Shown: piece after piece, positions 8,739-18,060 of the stretch
Position numbering within the stretch: the first letter of the stretch is position 1
Layout: every line of letters begins with the position of its first letter
Assembly: GCA_044867425.1 (NCBI GenBank)
Contig: JBIOUX010000039.1
Coordinates: 1-64,000, forward strand
Length of the DNA: 64,000 nt
Origin: CAWBJP01 sp044867425
GTDB lineage: Bacteria > Actinomycetota > Acidimicrobiia > IMCC26256 > BP-133
Direction of reading: 5' to 3'
The notes under the pieces: generated by a model
What the model was told of the DNA's origin: nothing
What the model saw: only the letters and a program-made list of their open reading frames with translations
Databases searched by the model: none
Position numbers and translations under genes: made by a program

Positions 8739-9976
8739 GCGCCCGGAGCCCGGGGCGTTCCCGAGGGGCTCGCCACCACCCCATCGTCGTGGAGCTGTCC
8801 GATCTCGGCTCCCGACAGACCGAGCACGTCGGCCAGCACGGCTTCGGTGTGCTGGCCCAGCACCGGAGCGGGCTGGGCCGGCAGGCGGCCCGACACCGAC
8901 AGGTCGAGCGGTGAGGCAGGCATGAGGTAGGTCCCGATGCCGGCCTGCTCCACGGGGCGGAACATGGGGTTGGCGGTGGAGCAGCGGGGGTCCTCCTCGA
9001 CCAGCTCCCGGAACGTCTGGTACGGCCCCCAGCACACGTCGTGGGCATCGAAGATGGCGGCGATCTGGGCCCGGGTGCGGGCCACCGTCCACGGCTTGAG
9101 GATGGAGGCGATGACCTCCCGGGCGGCGAACCGGTCGCCCTCCGCGTCGAGGTCGACGCCGAGCAGCTTCTCGATCTGCTCGCACGCCTCGGCGATGCCC
9201 GTGGCCTCCTTCAGCGACTGCCACTGCCGCCCGGTCAAGGCCACGACCATGATCCGCTTCCCGTCCCGGGTGAGGAAGTCCCGCCCGAAGGCGCCGTAGA
9301 GGTAGTTGCCGAACTTGGGGCGCTCGGTCCCGTTCACCTGCACCTCGGCGATCTTGCCCAGGTGGCCGACCATGGCCAGCGCCACGTCGGAGAGGGCGAG
9401 GCGGATCATCTGCCCCTCACCGGTGCGGCTGCGGTGCCGCTCGGCGGCCAGGAGGCCGGTGGCGGCCAGGGTGCCGGTGATGGCGTCCCAGGCGGGAAGG
9501 AGGTGGTTGAAGGGCACGCCCAGGTTGGTCGGGCCGGTGGCCCAGGGGAACCCGGTGGCGGGGTTGACGGTGTAGTCCACCGCCGACGAGCCGTCGTGGT
9601 TGCCGGTGATGTTGACCATGACCAGATCGGGTCGGGCCCCGGCCAGGGTGGCGTAGTCCAGCCAGCCCTTGGCCGGGAAGTTGGTCAGGAACAACCCGGC
9701 GTCGGGTCCGGGGGCGGTGACCAGGGCGGTGACCAGCTCCCGGCCCCGGGGCGAGCGGAGGTCGACGGCGATCGACCGCTTGCCCTTGTTGAGGCCGGCC
9801 CAGAACAGGCTGTGCCCGTCGTCCGTCACCGGCCAGCGCCCGTAGTCGAGACCACCCCCGATGGGGTCGAAGCGGATCACGTCGGCTCCCAGCTGGGCCA
9901 GGGTCATGCCCCCCAGAGGCGCGGCCACGAAGGCCGAACCCTCCACCACCCGCATCCCGGACAGGACTCCGTTCAC
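8627..9976 (-). CDS. CaiB/BaiF (class III) CoA-transferase, similar to mesaconyl-CoA C1-C4 CoA transferase
   Basis: About 449 residues. GTG 9976 has a perfect AAAGGAG six bases upstream. The N terminus MNGVLSGMRVVEGSAFVAAP with GGMTLAQLGADVIRFDPIGG and GRWPVT, the middle GNYLYGAFGRDF, and the later IGTYLMPASPLDL strongly recall mesaconyl-C1-CoA-C4-CoA transferase of the 3-hydroxypropionate bicycle (family memory, not a search). The family moves CoA between carboxylates through an aspartyl-CoA intermediate. It sits 38 bases downstream of a MaoC-type hydratase on the same strand, the partner expected for that chemistry. The C-terminal 40 residues beyond HDDGVV are Arg/Pro-rich read-through over the kinase gene end and probably non-functional. 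Confidence 0.85.
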   Translation of the reverse strand: MNGVLSGMRVVEGSAFVAAPLGGMTLAQLGADVIRFDPIGGGLDYGRWPVTDDGHSLFWAGLNKGKRSIAVDLRSPRGRELVTALVTAPGPDAGLFLTNFPAKGWLDYATLAGARPDLVMVNITGNHDGSSAVDYTVNPATGFPWATGPTNLGVPFNHLLPAWDAITGTLAATGLLAAERHRSRTGEGQMIRLALSDVALAMVGHLGKIAEVQVNGTERPKFGNYLYGAFGRDFLTRDGKRIMVVALTGRQWQSLKEATGIAEACEQIEKLLGVDLDAEGDRFAAREVIASILKPWTVARTRAQIAAIFDAHDVCWGPYQTFRELVEEDPRCSTANPMFRPVEQAGIGTYLMPASPLDLSVSGRLPAQPAPVLGQHTEAVLADVLGLSGAEIGQLHDDGVVASPSGTPRAPGAQPRGTVTVTTVPPPERDATSRRAPVSAARSAIPASP

Positions 9977-10014
9977 GGCCGACTCCTTTCGTTGCGGGAC
10001 ACCCGCCACCCGGG

Positions 10015-11076
10015 TCAGGCCACCAGACCGACGAGTCGCCAGTCGAGAACCAGGTGTTCACCGGTGGGCGCTCCCGGCGGCGCCTCCTGCGGCGGCCGGT
10101 CGATCCACACCCGGGCCTGCAGGTCGACCAGGCCGCCATCCATGAGCGGGGTCACCGCCTCCACCGCCACCTCGGTGCGCAGGGCGTCGCCCTCGAAGAC
10201 GGGTCCGGCGTGGTCGCAGCTCCGCCAGCCCAGGATGGTGACCAGGCCGGGGATGGCCCGGCTGACGGCGGCCCCGGCCAGGGAGATGGTGTGGCCTCCG
10301 TAGACCAGGCGGCGGCCGTAGGGGCTGCGCCGGGCGTCGGTGTGCGCCTCCGCCAGGTTGAGCGTGGCCCGGGCCAGCTCCGTCGCCCCGGTGACGGTGT
10401 CGCGGAACTCCAGGGCGTAGACGGTGCCGGGCACAAGGTCGCCGCTGCGCAGCCCGGCTCCCGTCCGGGCCCGGAAGGCGGCCAGGTCCCAGCCGCCCAC
10501 GGCCGCCACCAGGCGGGAGTCGTCGAGGTCTTCGGGGATCCCGGCGAAGTCGTCGTGGTGGCCGGTGTCGCCCTCGGGGTCCCGCAGGGGCAGCATGGGA
10601 CAGCGGTAGAAGTCGAGGACGCGGCGCCCGTCCTGATTCCAGGTCGTGCACCGCAGGGCGGCCAGTCCGGTGGCCGGGCGCCCGGGTTTGGGCTGGTTCT
10701 GGCGGAGCCCGACCACCTCCGTGATGGTCTCCAGGGTGTCCCCCACGTGTACCGGGCACTCCAGAACGAGGCCCCGGTAGAAGAGGTTGGCCTTGACCCG
10801 CTGGGTCAACCCGGTGGTCTGGCCAATGGCCACGTTGGCGACCAGGAGGGGATGGGCCAAAGGGGCGTCCCGGCCGGTCACCACGGCCGACAGCGTGTGG
10901 TCGAGGGGAAGGCGCAGCCGGTCCCCGGTCAGGGACTGGTGGAGGAGGGCATGGGCGGTGGTGAGGGTGAGGGGTGGCGAGTCGTCGACCACCTGGCCGA
11001 CCTTGAGGTCCTCGAACCAGGGGCCGCCCAGCGGCACCCGCACGTCCTCCACGAGGCGGATGCGAAGCTCTCCCAT
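10015..11076 (-). CDS. MaoC-like double-hotdog hydratase, possibly mesaconyl-CoA hydratase
   Basis: 353 residues; ATG 11076 is preceded by GGAGGG. The N-terminal hotdog starts PWFEDLKVGQVVDDSPPLTL, and a second hotdog near the C terminus has YGRRLVYGGHTISLAGAAVS with the MaoC-type histidine region, then SCDHAGPVFEGDAL. Two fused MaoC folds in about 350 residues is the layout of mesaconyl-CoA and (3S)-malyl/methylmalyl hydratases. It heads a two-gene operon with the CaiB/BaiF transferase. The frame is open far upstream to 13152, but that is the antisense of no real gene start; the ribosome site fixes 11076. Substrate remains an inference from gene pairing. Confidence 0.8.
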   Translation of the reverse strand: MGELRIRLVEDVRVPLGGPWFEDLKVGQVVDDSPPLTLTTAHALLHQSLTGDRLRLPLDHTLSAVVTGRDAPLAHPLLVANVAIGQTTGLTQRVKANLFYRGLVLECPVHVGDTLETITEVVGLRQNQPKPGRPATGLAALRCTTWNQDGRRVLDFYRCPMLPLRDPEGDTGHHDDFAGIPEDLDDSRLVAAVGGWDLAAFRARTGAGLRSGDLVPGTVYALEFRDTVTGATELARATLNLAEAHTDARRSPYGRRLVYGGHTISLAGAAVSRAIPGLVTILGWRSCDHAGPVFEGDALRTEVAVEAVTPLMDGGLVDLQARVWIDRPPQEAPPGAPTGEHLVLDWRLVGLVA

Positions 11077-11177
11077 GGTCCCTCCTGACGCCGTTGCCGG
11101 AGCACTCAGGTCCATGGTCGGACCCCGGCGGCGCGCGCTCCCTCCCCCCGGTGGGGGATCGCCCGGGGGAAGTGCCG

Positions 11178-13142
11178 CTAGCGCAGAGCGGCGACGGAGA
11201 CGATCGGCCGGGCCGGCGGGGTGTCGCCCAGCGAGCCGAGGAAGGCCTTGTCGGAGAAGTTGAAGATGCCCCCGTCCTCGGCCACCATCAGGTAGCCGTT
11301 GCCGTAGGGCACCATGCCGGCCATGGGCTTGTTGAGCTGCCGGCCACCCATGGAGCCCCGGAAGGCACCCTGGAACGAGAACACCCCGCCGTCGGAGGCC
11401 ACCAGCCAGTAGCCCACCCCGTCGGGGTCGGGCACCAGTGACCGCACCGGGGCGTTGAGGCGCATGCTGCCCGTCGAGCCGTAGAACACGGCGTCGCCGA
11501 AGCTGAAGATGCCACCGTCGGACGCCACCATGTAGTAGCCCCGGCCCGACGGCGTGCGGATGGAGTCCAGTACCGGGCCGTTCAACCTGACGGCCGACAT
11601 GTCCCCCAGATGGCGGGCGTCGCCCAGGGGAAGCACCCGGCCCCGGTTGGTGAAGAACCAGTAGCCGTTGCCGGACGGCGTGGCCGACAGGCTCGTCACC
11701 TTCTCCCCCACGGCCAGCCGGGAGGGCTCGACGTTGCCCAGGTGACGGGCATCGCCGAAGGCGAAGACATGGCCGGCGTCGTCCACGATCCAGTAGCCGT
11801 TGAAGGCCGGCGTCGGCACCAGGTCCACCGCCTGGACGCCGGCCGGCAGCGAGGCGTTCCCGAGGTGACGGGCGTCCCCGAAGGCGTACACGGCGCCGTC
11901 GCCCCCCACCGTCCAGTAGCCGGACCGGGCGGGCCCGGCGGGAGACGACGGCCCGGGGCCGGTGGTGCCACCGGGGGGAGGAGTCACCGGAATCGGGTCG
12001 GTGGCCGTGCGCCGCAGAGCCACGAAGGCGCTCACTGCCGGGCGTTCGGCGCCCTCCTCGGGCTGGTTCACCACCTCGCCGTCGACCACGAACGTCGTGC
12101 CGCCGCCGCCGTCGAAGTTGACGGCATCGGTGGCTCCCAGGCCGAGCAGGAGGTTGGCGGCGTCGGCCAGGGTCATGCCCTGGGACGCGCTGGTGCCGTC
12201 GTCGACGGCCACGAAGAAGACCTCGCCGGCGCCGTTCCAGCCCAGGACGGTGCGGGGATGGCGGCCGGTGGTGAAGCTGTCGGAGTCGGCCGGGAAGACC
12301 TTCTGGCCGTCCCGGAGGAGGACGGGGTGGCTCCCGAGGCTCTCCACCGCGTCCCCGCTCATAGTCAGCGTGAGCCGGTGGTCGCCGGCCTCGATGCGGC
12401 TCCAGAGCTGGCGCAGGGCGGCCTCGCCGCTCCCGGTCCCGGTGAGGACGGCGCCGCCGATGGGCAGCGCACCGCCCGGACTCCGCAGGCCGACGGCCTC
12501 CACGGTGACGGCCCGGTTGAGGGCGCCGAGCGGCTCGCCGGCCTGGAGGATCATCTCCACCCCGGAGTCCTCTCCGGTGCTGTCGCCCCAGGGCGGGGTG
12601 AACAGGACGACCCCGTCCGCCGCCGGCCGGTTGACCCCGGTCAGGGCCACCGCCGTCCCGTCGCCGGCCGCCACCTGACCGGACCAGGCCAGGTCGCCGG
12701 CCCGGAAGCGCCCGGCGCTGGTCAGGATGACCTGGTCGTAACCGGGCTGGGGGGAGCGCAGCATCCGTCCGCCCGACACCACTCCACCCAGCGGCTGCTT
12801 CGGCCAGGCGGTCGTGCCCTCGTAGTCCCAGAAGTCGCCGTTGATGGCCAGCATGCAGTTGACCCGGGCGCACATGGAGCTGGTCAGCTCCCGGTCGTCC
12901 GTCTTGCGGGTGATGTGGTCGTGGCTGCTCACGGTCCGGAGCTGCACCAGCGCGTCGGCCGCCATGTGCGCCACGTGGGCCAGGGCCGGGGAGCTTCCGC
13001 CCCGGGACATCGTGAGGTACTCCACCCCGGCGTGCAGCGGGCGGTGGGTGGTGACCGAGAACCCGGCCGGGATGCCGGGCGCGGCCACGCCGGCCGGCGC
13101 GGCCAGGAACAGCAGAACGAGCACGACCCCCAGCCGGCGCAT
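11178..13142 (-). CDS. Secreted phosphodiester glycosidase-like protein with C-terminal GYW repeats
   Basis: 654 residues. A signal peptide (MRRLGVVLVLLFLAAPAGVA) is followed by a phosphodiester glycosidase / NAGPA-like domain (about 40-375) with CMLAINGDFWDYEG, RTVLGWNGAGEVFFVAVDDG and the signature TDAVNFDGGGGTTFVV. A Pro/Gly linker (about 385-405) leads to about six repeats of 35-40 residues such as GYWTVGGDGAVYAFGDARHL and GYWLVASDGGVFSFQGAFRG. The same repeat type ends the divergent sugar-dehydrogenase gene. The repeats probably form a beta-propeller-like or surface-binding module. Family enzymes cleave sugar-phosphodiester bonds, for example in wall polymers; the real substrate is unknown. 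Confidence 0.82.
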   Translation of the reverse strand: MRRLGVVLVLLFLAAPAGVAAPGIPAGFSVTTHRPLHAGVEYLTMSRGGSSPALAHVAHMAADALVQLRTVSSHDHITRKTDDRELTSSMCARVNCMLAINGDFWDYEGTTAWPKQPLGGVVSGGRMLRSPQPGYDQVILTSAGRFRAGDLAWSGQVAAGDGTAVALTGVNRPAADGVVLFTPPWGDSTGEDSGVEMILQAGEPLGALNRAVTVEAVGLRSPGGALPIGGAVLTGTGSGEAALRQLWSRIEAGDHRLTLTMSGDAVESLGSHPVLLRDGQKVFPADSDSFTTGRHPRTVLGWNGAGEVFFVAVDDGTSASQGMTLADAANLLLGLGATDAVNFDGGGGTTFVVDGEVVNQPEEGAERPAVSAFVALRRTATDPIPVTPPPGGTTGPGPSSPAGPARSGYWTVGGDGAVYAFGDARHLGNASLPAGVQAVDLVPTPAFNGYWIVDDAGHVFAFGDARHLGNVEPSRLAVGEKVTSLSATPSGNGYWFFTNRGRVLPLGDARHLGDMSAVRLNGPVLDSIRTPSGRGYYMVASDGGIFSFGDAVFYGSTGSMRLNAPVRSLVPDPDGVGYWLVASDGGVFSFQGAFRGSMGGRQLNKPMAGMVPYGNGYLMVAEDGGIFNFSDKAFLGSLGDTPPARPIVSVAALR

Positions 13143-13290
13143 GTCCCTTCATTTCGATCGCCGGCCGACTGCCACCTCTGGGGCCCGGCAGGTGTGCCCG
13201 GAATGCGCCCTTTGGCAGGAACCAAATGGAATCCGCCGAACCTCTTGTCCCGTCAGGGCCTAGTTGGCGGTGCCTCGGGGGGCTTGCTTC

Positions 13291-16170
13291 ATGTCTCGGC
13301 GGTTACGACCCGTTCCGGCGCGCTTGTGGTGGGCGCTGCTGGCGGTCCTCCTTCTCTCTCCGGCGGGACCGATCTCGCCGTTCTCCGCGCCCCCGGCCGG
13401 CGCGGCCGTCCCAGAGGGCTTCGCCGATCAGTTCGTGATCAGCGTGCCTTCGCCCACCGACCTGGCGTTCACGCCCGACGGCCGCATGCTGGTTACCTCG
13501 CAGGCCGGCACCTTGTCCGTCTTCGGCAACAACGCTCTGGTGACTCCTCCGGCCATCACCCTGGCGGTGTGCTCCAACAAGGAGCGGGGCCTGCTGGGCG
13601 TGACCGTTGACCCCGCCTTCGCCAGCAACCACTTCATCTATCTCTATTACACGGTGAAGGTGGGGTCTTGCGGGACAACGGGTCCCTACAACCGCGTCTC
13701 CCGGTTCACGCTCTCGGACGCCAACCAGGCTCAGAGCGAGAAGGTCCTCGTCGACCGGATCGCATCGCTGGGCAACCACAATGCCGGGGACCTCAATTTC
13801 GGGCCCGGGGACGGCCTCCTCTACATCAGCGTGGGTGACGCCGGCTGCCGGCTCAACGACACCAGCGCGTGTCAGAACGACAACGACAACGCCCGCAGCA
13901 AGTCGATCCTGAACGGCAAGATCCTGCGGGTGAACCCCGCCGACGGCTCCTTCCCGAGCGGTCCGGGAGGGAACCCGTATGCCGGCGTCTCCGGCGTCCG
14001 GCGCTGTGGCGATCCTGCCGGTGTGCCGGGGGGGTCGGGCCCTTGCGGCGAGATCTGGGCCACCGGACTCCGGAACCCCTTCCGCTTCGCCTTCAAGCCC
14101 GAGGCGCCCTACACCATGCACATCAACGATGTGGGCACGTACCGGTGGGAGGAGATCGACCGGGGCCAGGCGGGCGCCGACTACGGGTTCAACCTCAGAG
14201 AGGGCCCCTGCGTCGTCAACTCGGGAAGCAACTGCCCCGCGCCGCCGGCCGGACTCACCGACCCGGTCTTCGCCTACAAGCACGGCACGGTGTCCGACGG
14301 CGACTTTCCCTGCACCGCCATCACCGGCGCCGCCTTCGTACCCCAAGGCCTCTGGCCGGCGCCGTACTCGGGCTCGTATCTGTTCTCCGACTATGCCTGC
14401 GGCAGGATCTCCCGACTGGCCCCGTCGGGCAGCGGGTTCACCGCCATCCCCTTCGTCACCGGCCTCGGGACGGGCGCCGGGGTCAGCATCGCCTTCGGGC
14501 CGTCAGGATTCACGCACGCGCTGTACTACACCAGTTTCGTCAACGGTGGGGAGGTCCACCGGATCATCTCCACCACCCCGACGTCGGTGCCCCCGATCGC
14601 GGCCTTCACGGCGTCGCCACCGGCCTCCCCTGGTCCCGTCACGGTGAACTTCGACGCCTCGGGTTCGAGCGACCCCGATCACGATCCCCTCAAGACGTTC
14701 ACCTGGACCTTCGGGGACGGGTCACCGGTCATCACCGAGAACGACCCGTCGATCAGCCACGCCTACACCGCCAAGGGGGCGTTCACGGCCACGCTGGTCG
14801 TCACCGACGGCGACGGAGACCGCTCTGCACCCGCCACCCGCCTCATCGAGATCGGGACCCCACCCCAGGCCTTCATCGATGGCCCGGCCCCCTCCAGCCT
14901 CTTCGCCGTGGGCCAGACGGTGACCGCCACGGGGCACGGCACGGACGACACCACCCCGGCCCCCACGCTCACCTGGGAGGTGATCCGGCGCCACGACTCC
15001 CATGCCCATCCCTACCTCGGCCCGGTCACCGGGCCCAGCGTCACGTTCGACTATCCCAGTCCCGAGGATCTCTCGGCCGCCGGCACCAGCTTCCTCGAAC
15101 TCCGCCTCACCGCCACCGACGACGACGGCTTGAGCCGCACGGTCACCCGGGCGCTCAACCCCCGGAAGGTGAACATCACCTTCAACAACGACCAGGCGGC
15201 GGCCCTGACCCTGCACGTGAACGACGTGACCATCGTCGGGTCGCAGACCCTGACGTCGTGGGTTGGATTCGTCCTGCGGCCCTCGGCCCCCATCACCCAG
15301 ACGCTTGGGGGCAGTACCTACAGCTTCCGGTCGTGGTCCAACAACAAGCCCGCGGCCTACGCCGTCGTGAGCCCCAACGGTTCTGCCACCTTTACCGCCA
15401 GCTACACCCGCACCACCAGCGGATCGCCGCCGGCACCCTTCGCCATCCGGTCCATCGTGGGTACACCCGACGCCCAGGGCTGGTGGCTGGCGGCGGCCGA
15501 CGGGAGGGTCTTTCCGGCGGGCAACGCCGGCTTCTTCGGCAACGCCAGCCCCCAGGCCGGCACGTCCATCACCGGCATGGCCGCCACCCGCACGGGCGAC
15601 GGCTACTGGCTGGCCGCCACCAACGGCCAGATCTTCGCCAGTCCCAACGCCCAGTTCCACGGTGACATGGCGGGCACGGCCCTGCAGCGTCCGGTCGTGG
15701 GCATGTCCGTCCGGCCCCAGGGCGACGGCTACTGGATGGGTGCGGGTGACGGAGGCGTCTTCAGCTTCGGCCACTCCCAGTTCTACGGCTCCATGGGCGG
15801 GCGCACGCTCAACCAGCCCGTGGTAGGTATGGCGGCCACGCCCACGGGCAACGGCTACTGGCTGGTGGCCTCCGACGGCGGTGTCTTCAGCTTCGGCGAC
15901 GCCGGCTTCTACGGATCGACCGGCTCCATGACGTTGAACAAGCCGGTGATCGGGATGATCCCCACCAGCTCAGGACGGGGGTACTGGCTGTTCGCCTCCG
16001 ACGGGGGGATCTTCGCCTTCGGCGACGCCCAGTTCTACGGCTCCACCGGCTCGAACCCGCCCTCCACCCCGGTGGCCGGGGTCGCCGCCAGTCCGCAGGG
16101 CGACGGCTACTGGCTGGTGGCCAGCGACGGTCACGTGATCAACTTCGGCAACGCCGGTTTCTTCTTCTGA
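13291..16170 (+). CDS. Secreted PQQ-dependent sugar dehydrogenase-like protein with PKD domain and C-terminal GYW repeats
   Basis: About 959 residues starting at ATG 13291 (MSRRLRPVPARLWW), with a signal peptide ending near AAVPEGF. Residues about 45-430 form the soluble aldose sugar dehydrogenase (GSDH) six-bladed propeller: PTDLAFTPDGRMLVTSQAG, ERGLLGVTVDPAF, GDLNFGPGDGLLYISVGDAG and EIWATGLRNPFRFAF are all typical. A PKD domain follows (DASGSSDPDHDPLKTFTWTF), then an Ig-like stretch and six repeats of the GYWLVASDGGVFSFGDAGFY type reaching the C terminus. An alternative TTG start at 13264 is less likely. The stop abuts the stop of the next, convergent gene with zero spacing. Confidence 0.85.
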   Translation: MSRRLRPVPARLWWALLAVLLLSPAGPISPFSAPPAGAAVPEGFADQFVISVPSPTDLAFTPDGRMLVTSQAGTLSVFGNNALVTPPAITLAVCSNKERGLLGVTVDPAFASNHFIYLYYTVKVGSCGTTGPYNRVSRFTLSDANQAQSEKVLVDRIASLGNHNAGDLNFGPGDGLLYISVGDAGCRLNDTSACQNDNDNARSKSILNGKILRVNPADGSFPSGPGGNPYAGVSGVRRCGDPAGVPGGSGPCGEIWATGLRNPFRFAFKPEAPYTMHINDVGTYRWEEIDRGQAGADYGFNLREGPCVVNSGSNCPAPPAGLTDPVFAYKHGTVSDGDFPCTAITGAAFVPQGLWPAPYSGSYLFSDYACGRISRLAPSGSGFTAIPFVTGLGTGAGVSIAFGPSGFTHALYYTSFVNGGEVHRIISTTPTSVPPIAAFTASPPASPGPVTVNFDASGSSDPDHDPLKTFTWTFGDGSPVITENDPSISHAYTAKGAFTATLVVTDGDGDRSAPATRLIEIGTPPQAFIDGPAPSSLFAVGQTVTATGHGTDDTTPAPTLTWEVIRRHDSHAHPYLGPVTGPSVTFDYPSPEDLSAAGTSFLELRLTATDDDGLSRTVTRALNPRKVNITFNNDQAAALTLHVNDVTIVGSQTLTSWVGFVLRPSAPITQTLGGSTYSFRSWSNNKPAAYAVVSPNGSATFTASYTRTTSGSPPAPFAIRSIVGTPDAQGWWLAAADGRVFPAGNAGFFGNASPQAGTSITGMAATRTGDGYWLAATNGQIFASPNAQFHGDMAGTALQRPVVGMSVRPQGDGYWMGAGDGGVFSFGHSQFYGSMGGRTLNQPVVGMAATPTGNGYWLVASDGGVFSFGDAGFYGSTGSMTLNKPVIGMIPTSSGRGYWLFASDGGIFAFGDAQFYGSTGSNPPSTPVAGVAASPQGDGYWLVASDGHVINFGNAGFFF

Positions 16171-17415
16171 TCAAGCCCTCGATCGGGCCGGCGCCGGCTT
16201 GGTGGTGTCGTAGAGATAGAGGCGGTGACCGGAGATCGTGGCCTGCAGCCAGCCTTCGAGCTGGGAGGCGGTCATCGTCGCCCAGTCGGGGGTCTCCTCC
16301 ACCTGGGCCCGGCCGATGCGCCGGCCGAGCTCGACCAGGTCGTTGCCCGCCGGGCAGCGCTCCCGGTCGTAGGCCGCCAGGACCTCGGCCCAGCTCGCCT
16401 GTTCCCGGCCATGACGCTCCAGGGCCAGGGCGTCCTCAAGTGCCTTGGTGGCGCCACTGGCGGTATGGGGACGGGTGATGGTGCTGGCGTCGCCGATCAG
16501 CAGGAGCCGTTGTGACGTGTAGGTGAGGACGGCCACGTCGTAGATGGGTTGCAGCGACATCGCCTCCGGGCCGGTGCGGCGGACCACCTCGGCCCAGTAG
16601 GGCGGCAGGTGCCGCTCGAGAGCCTGGTCGAAGAAGGCGGTGAGGTCGGGGCTCAGCGATCCCGGCGGCAGCGAGGAGGGATCGCCGTAGCCCGCGCCGT
16701 CGGGCAGACCCGTGTAGACCGCCCAGTTCATCCGCCGGTGCCCCGGTTCACAGGGGCGGTCGAACTCCGGGATCAGGTAGAACATCCCGTGCCCGCCGGG
16801 GAAGCCCACGGTCACCACGCGGGCGTCCATGGCGGCGGGCCGGCGGCCGGCGGGCAGCCGGCGCTCCTCGTAGTTCCCCCGCCACAGGACGTACCCGGCG
16901 TAGCTGGCCGACGCACCGGGGTGGGCGGCGCGGCGCACCATCGACCGGTAGCCGTCGGCGCCGACCACGGCGTCAAAGCGCTCCTGGACGCCGCCGTGGA
17001 AGACCACGGTGGCACCGGCGGCGTCCGTTTCGACCCCGGCGACGGCCGCGCCCTCCCGGTACACCTCGTCGGGCACGCCCGCCCGCAGGGTCCGCCACAG
17101 CACGCCCCAGTTGTTGAGGACGGCGGACAGCCGTTGCCGGCCGATGACCCGGCCGTAGGCGGCGTTGCCGTGGCGCACCACCCAGGTCCGCTCCGAGCAG
17201 GGGCACACCGGCATGGTGGCGTCCAGGTAGCCGGCGGTGACGAGCTGGTCACGGAGGGGCCCCGGGATGACGATGCCGGAGCCGCGGTCCTTCAGCTGCC
17301 CCCGGCTGCGCTCGTAGACGGTGACGTCACAGCCCGCCCGGCGCAGGGCGATGGCCGCCGCGCACCCGCCGATGCTGCCCCCGACGATGCCGACCCGGCT
17401 TCCTTGGATTCCCAT
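16171..17415 (-). CDS. FAD-dependent monooxygenase (aromatic hydroxylase / PHBH type)
   Basis: About 414 residues from ATG 17415. The N-terminal FAD motif is VGIVGGSIGGCAAAIALRRAG; the mid-protein AVVGADGYRSMVRRAAHP is the DG motif that contacts both FAD and NAD(P)H; and LLLIGDASTITRPHTASGAT is the second FAD (GD) motif. These three together define the class A flavoprotein monooxygenases. Upstream in-frame codons to 17460 lack a good ribosome site; GGAGG directly precedes 17415. The HxlR repressor gene starts 600 bases further and reads the same way, but a shared transcript is uncertain. Substrate unknown. Confidence 0.85.
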   Translation of the reverse strand: MGIQGSRVGIVGGSIGGCAAAIALRRAGCDVTVYERSRGQLKDRGSGIVIPGPLRDQLVTAGYLDATMPVCPCSERTWVVRHGNAAYGRVIGRQRLSAVLNNWGVLWRTLRAGVPDEVYREGAAVAGVETDAAGATVVFHGGVQERFDAVVGADGYRSMVRRAAHPGASASYAGYVLWRGNYEERRLPAGRRPAAMDARVVTVGFPGGHGMFYLIPEFDRPCEPGHRRMNWAVYTGLPDGAGYGDPSSLPPGSLSPDLTAFFDQALERHLPPYWAEVVRRTGPEAMSLQPIYDVAVLTYTSQRLLLIGDASTITRPHTASGATKALEDALALERHGREQASWAEVLAAYDRERCPAGNDLVELGRRIGRAQVEETPDWATMTASQLEGWLQATISGHRLYLYDTTKPAPARSRA

Positions 17416-17524
17416 CCTCCGACCTTGCCGGGAAACGAGCCGGAGGTCCATCGACCGCAAAACAGATCTTGATTGACCGACGCGACAGTCGGTGCGTAAG
17501 CGTTCCTCTCAGCGGGCCGTGACA

Positions 17525-18043
17525 CTACGGGCCAGAAGGCCTCGACGCATTCTGACGAGGGCGAAGGTGGGGGGCCAGCTCCTCCCGGTCGTCGTAACCG
17601 GGACCGGCCACCGGATCCATCTCACGGGGGTCGGCGGGGGCGCCGCAGTGGTCGCACACCAGGTGGGGCTGGCTCTCGTGGCCGCACTCCCGGTGGACCA
17701 GGACGACGGGCGGGCCTTTGGTCTCGCCCGGGGCCCAGCGGTCCCCCCACTGCATGAGCGACACCAGGATGGGGTAGAGCTCGAGTCCCTTGGCGGTCAG
17801 GCGGTACTCGAAGCGTTCGGGACGCTCCTGGTAGCGGCGACGCTCCAGGATCCCGGCCGCCACCAGCTTCTGGAGACGGGTGGTGAGCACGTTGCGGGCG
17901 ATCCCCAGCCGGCGCTGGAAGTCCTCGAAGCGCCGCACCCCCATGAAGGCGTCGCGGACGATGAGCATCGTCCACCACTCGCCCAGGATCTCGAGCGCCC
18001 CGGCCACGGAGCAGTTCATCCCGGCAAAGCTCGTGCGTCGCAT
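17525..18043 (-). CDS. HxlR-family transcriptional regulator
   Basis: 172 residues. The winged-helix domain (about 8-105) starts CSVAGALEILGEWWTMLIVR, the classic HxlR entry with its conserved Cys, followed by FEDFQRRLGIARNVLTTRL (recognition helix) and YRLTAKGLELYPIL. A C-terminal tail has paired cysteines, ECGHESQPHLVCDHCGAP, which could bind a metal or sense redox state. It faces the GNAT gene across a 56-bp spacer that holds two GTTKC-N5-GCAAC sites, so it probably represses itself and that gene. Confidence 0.88.
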   Translation of the reverse strand: MRRTSFAGMNCSVAGALEILGEWWTMLIVRDAFMGVRRFEDFQRRLGIARNVLTTRLQKLVAAGILERRRYQERPERFEYRLTAKGLELYPILVSLMQWGDRWAPGETKGPPVVLVHRECGHESQPHLVCDHCGAPADPREMDPVAGPGYDDREELAPHLRPRQNASRPSGP

Positions 18044-18060
18044 GAACCGAAGCTTACTCC

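Noticed and set aside
10015..13152. A continuous 1045-codon frame on the - strand suggesting a fusion of a repeat protein with a MaoC hydratase
   Set aside because: The upstream two thirds lie in the wrong frame over the phosphodiester glycosidase gene; the hydratase has its own ATG and GGAGGG site at 11076.
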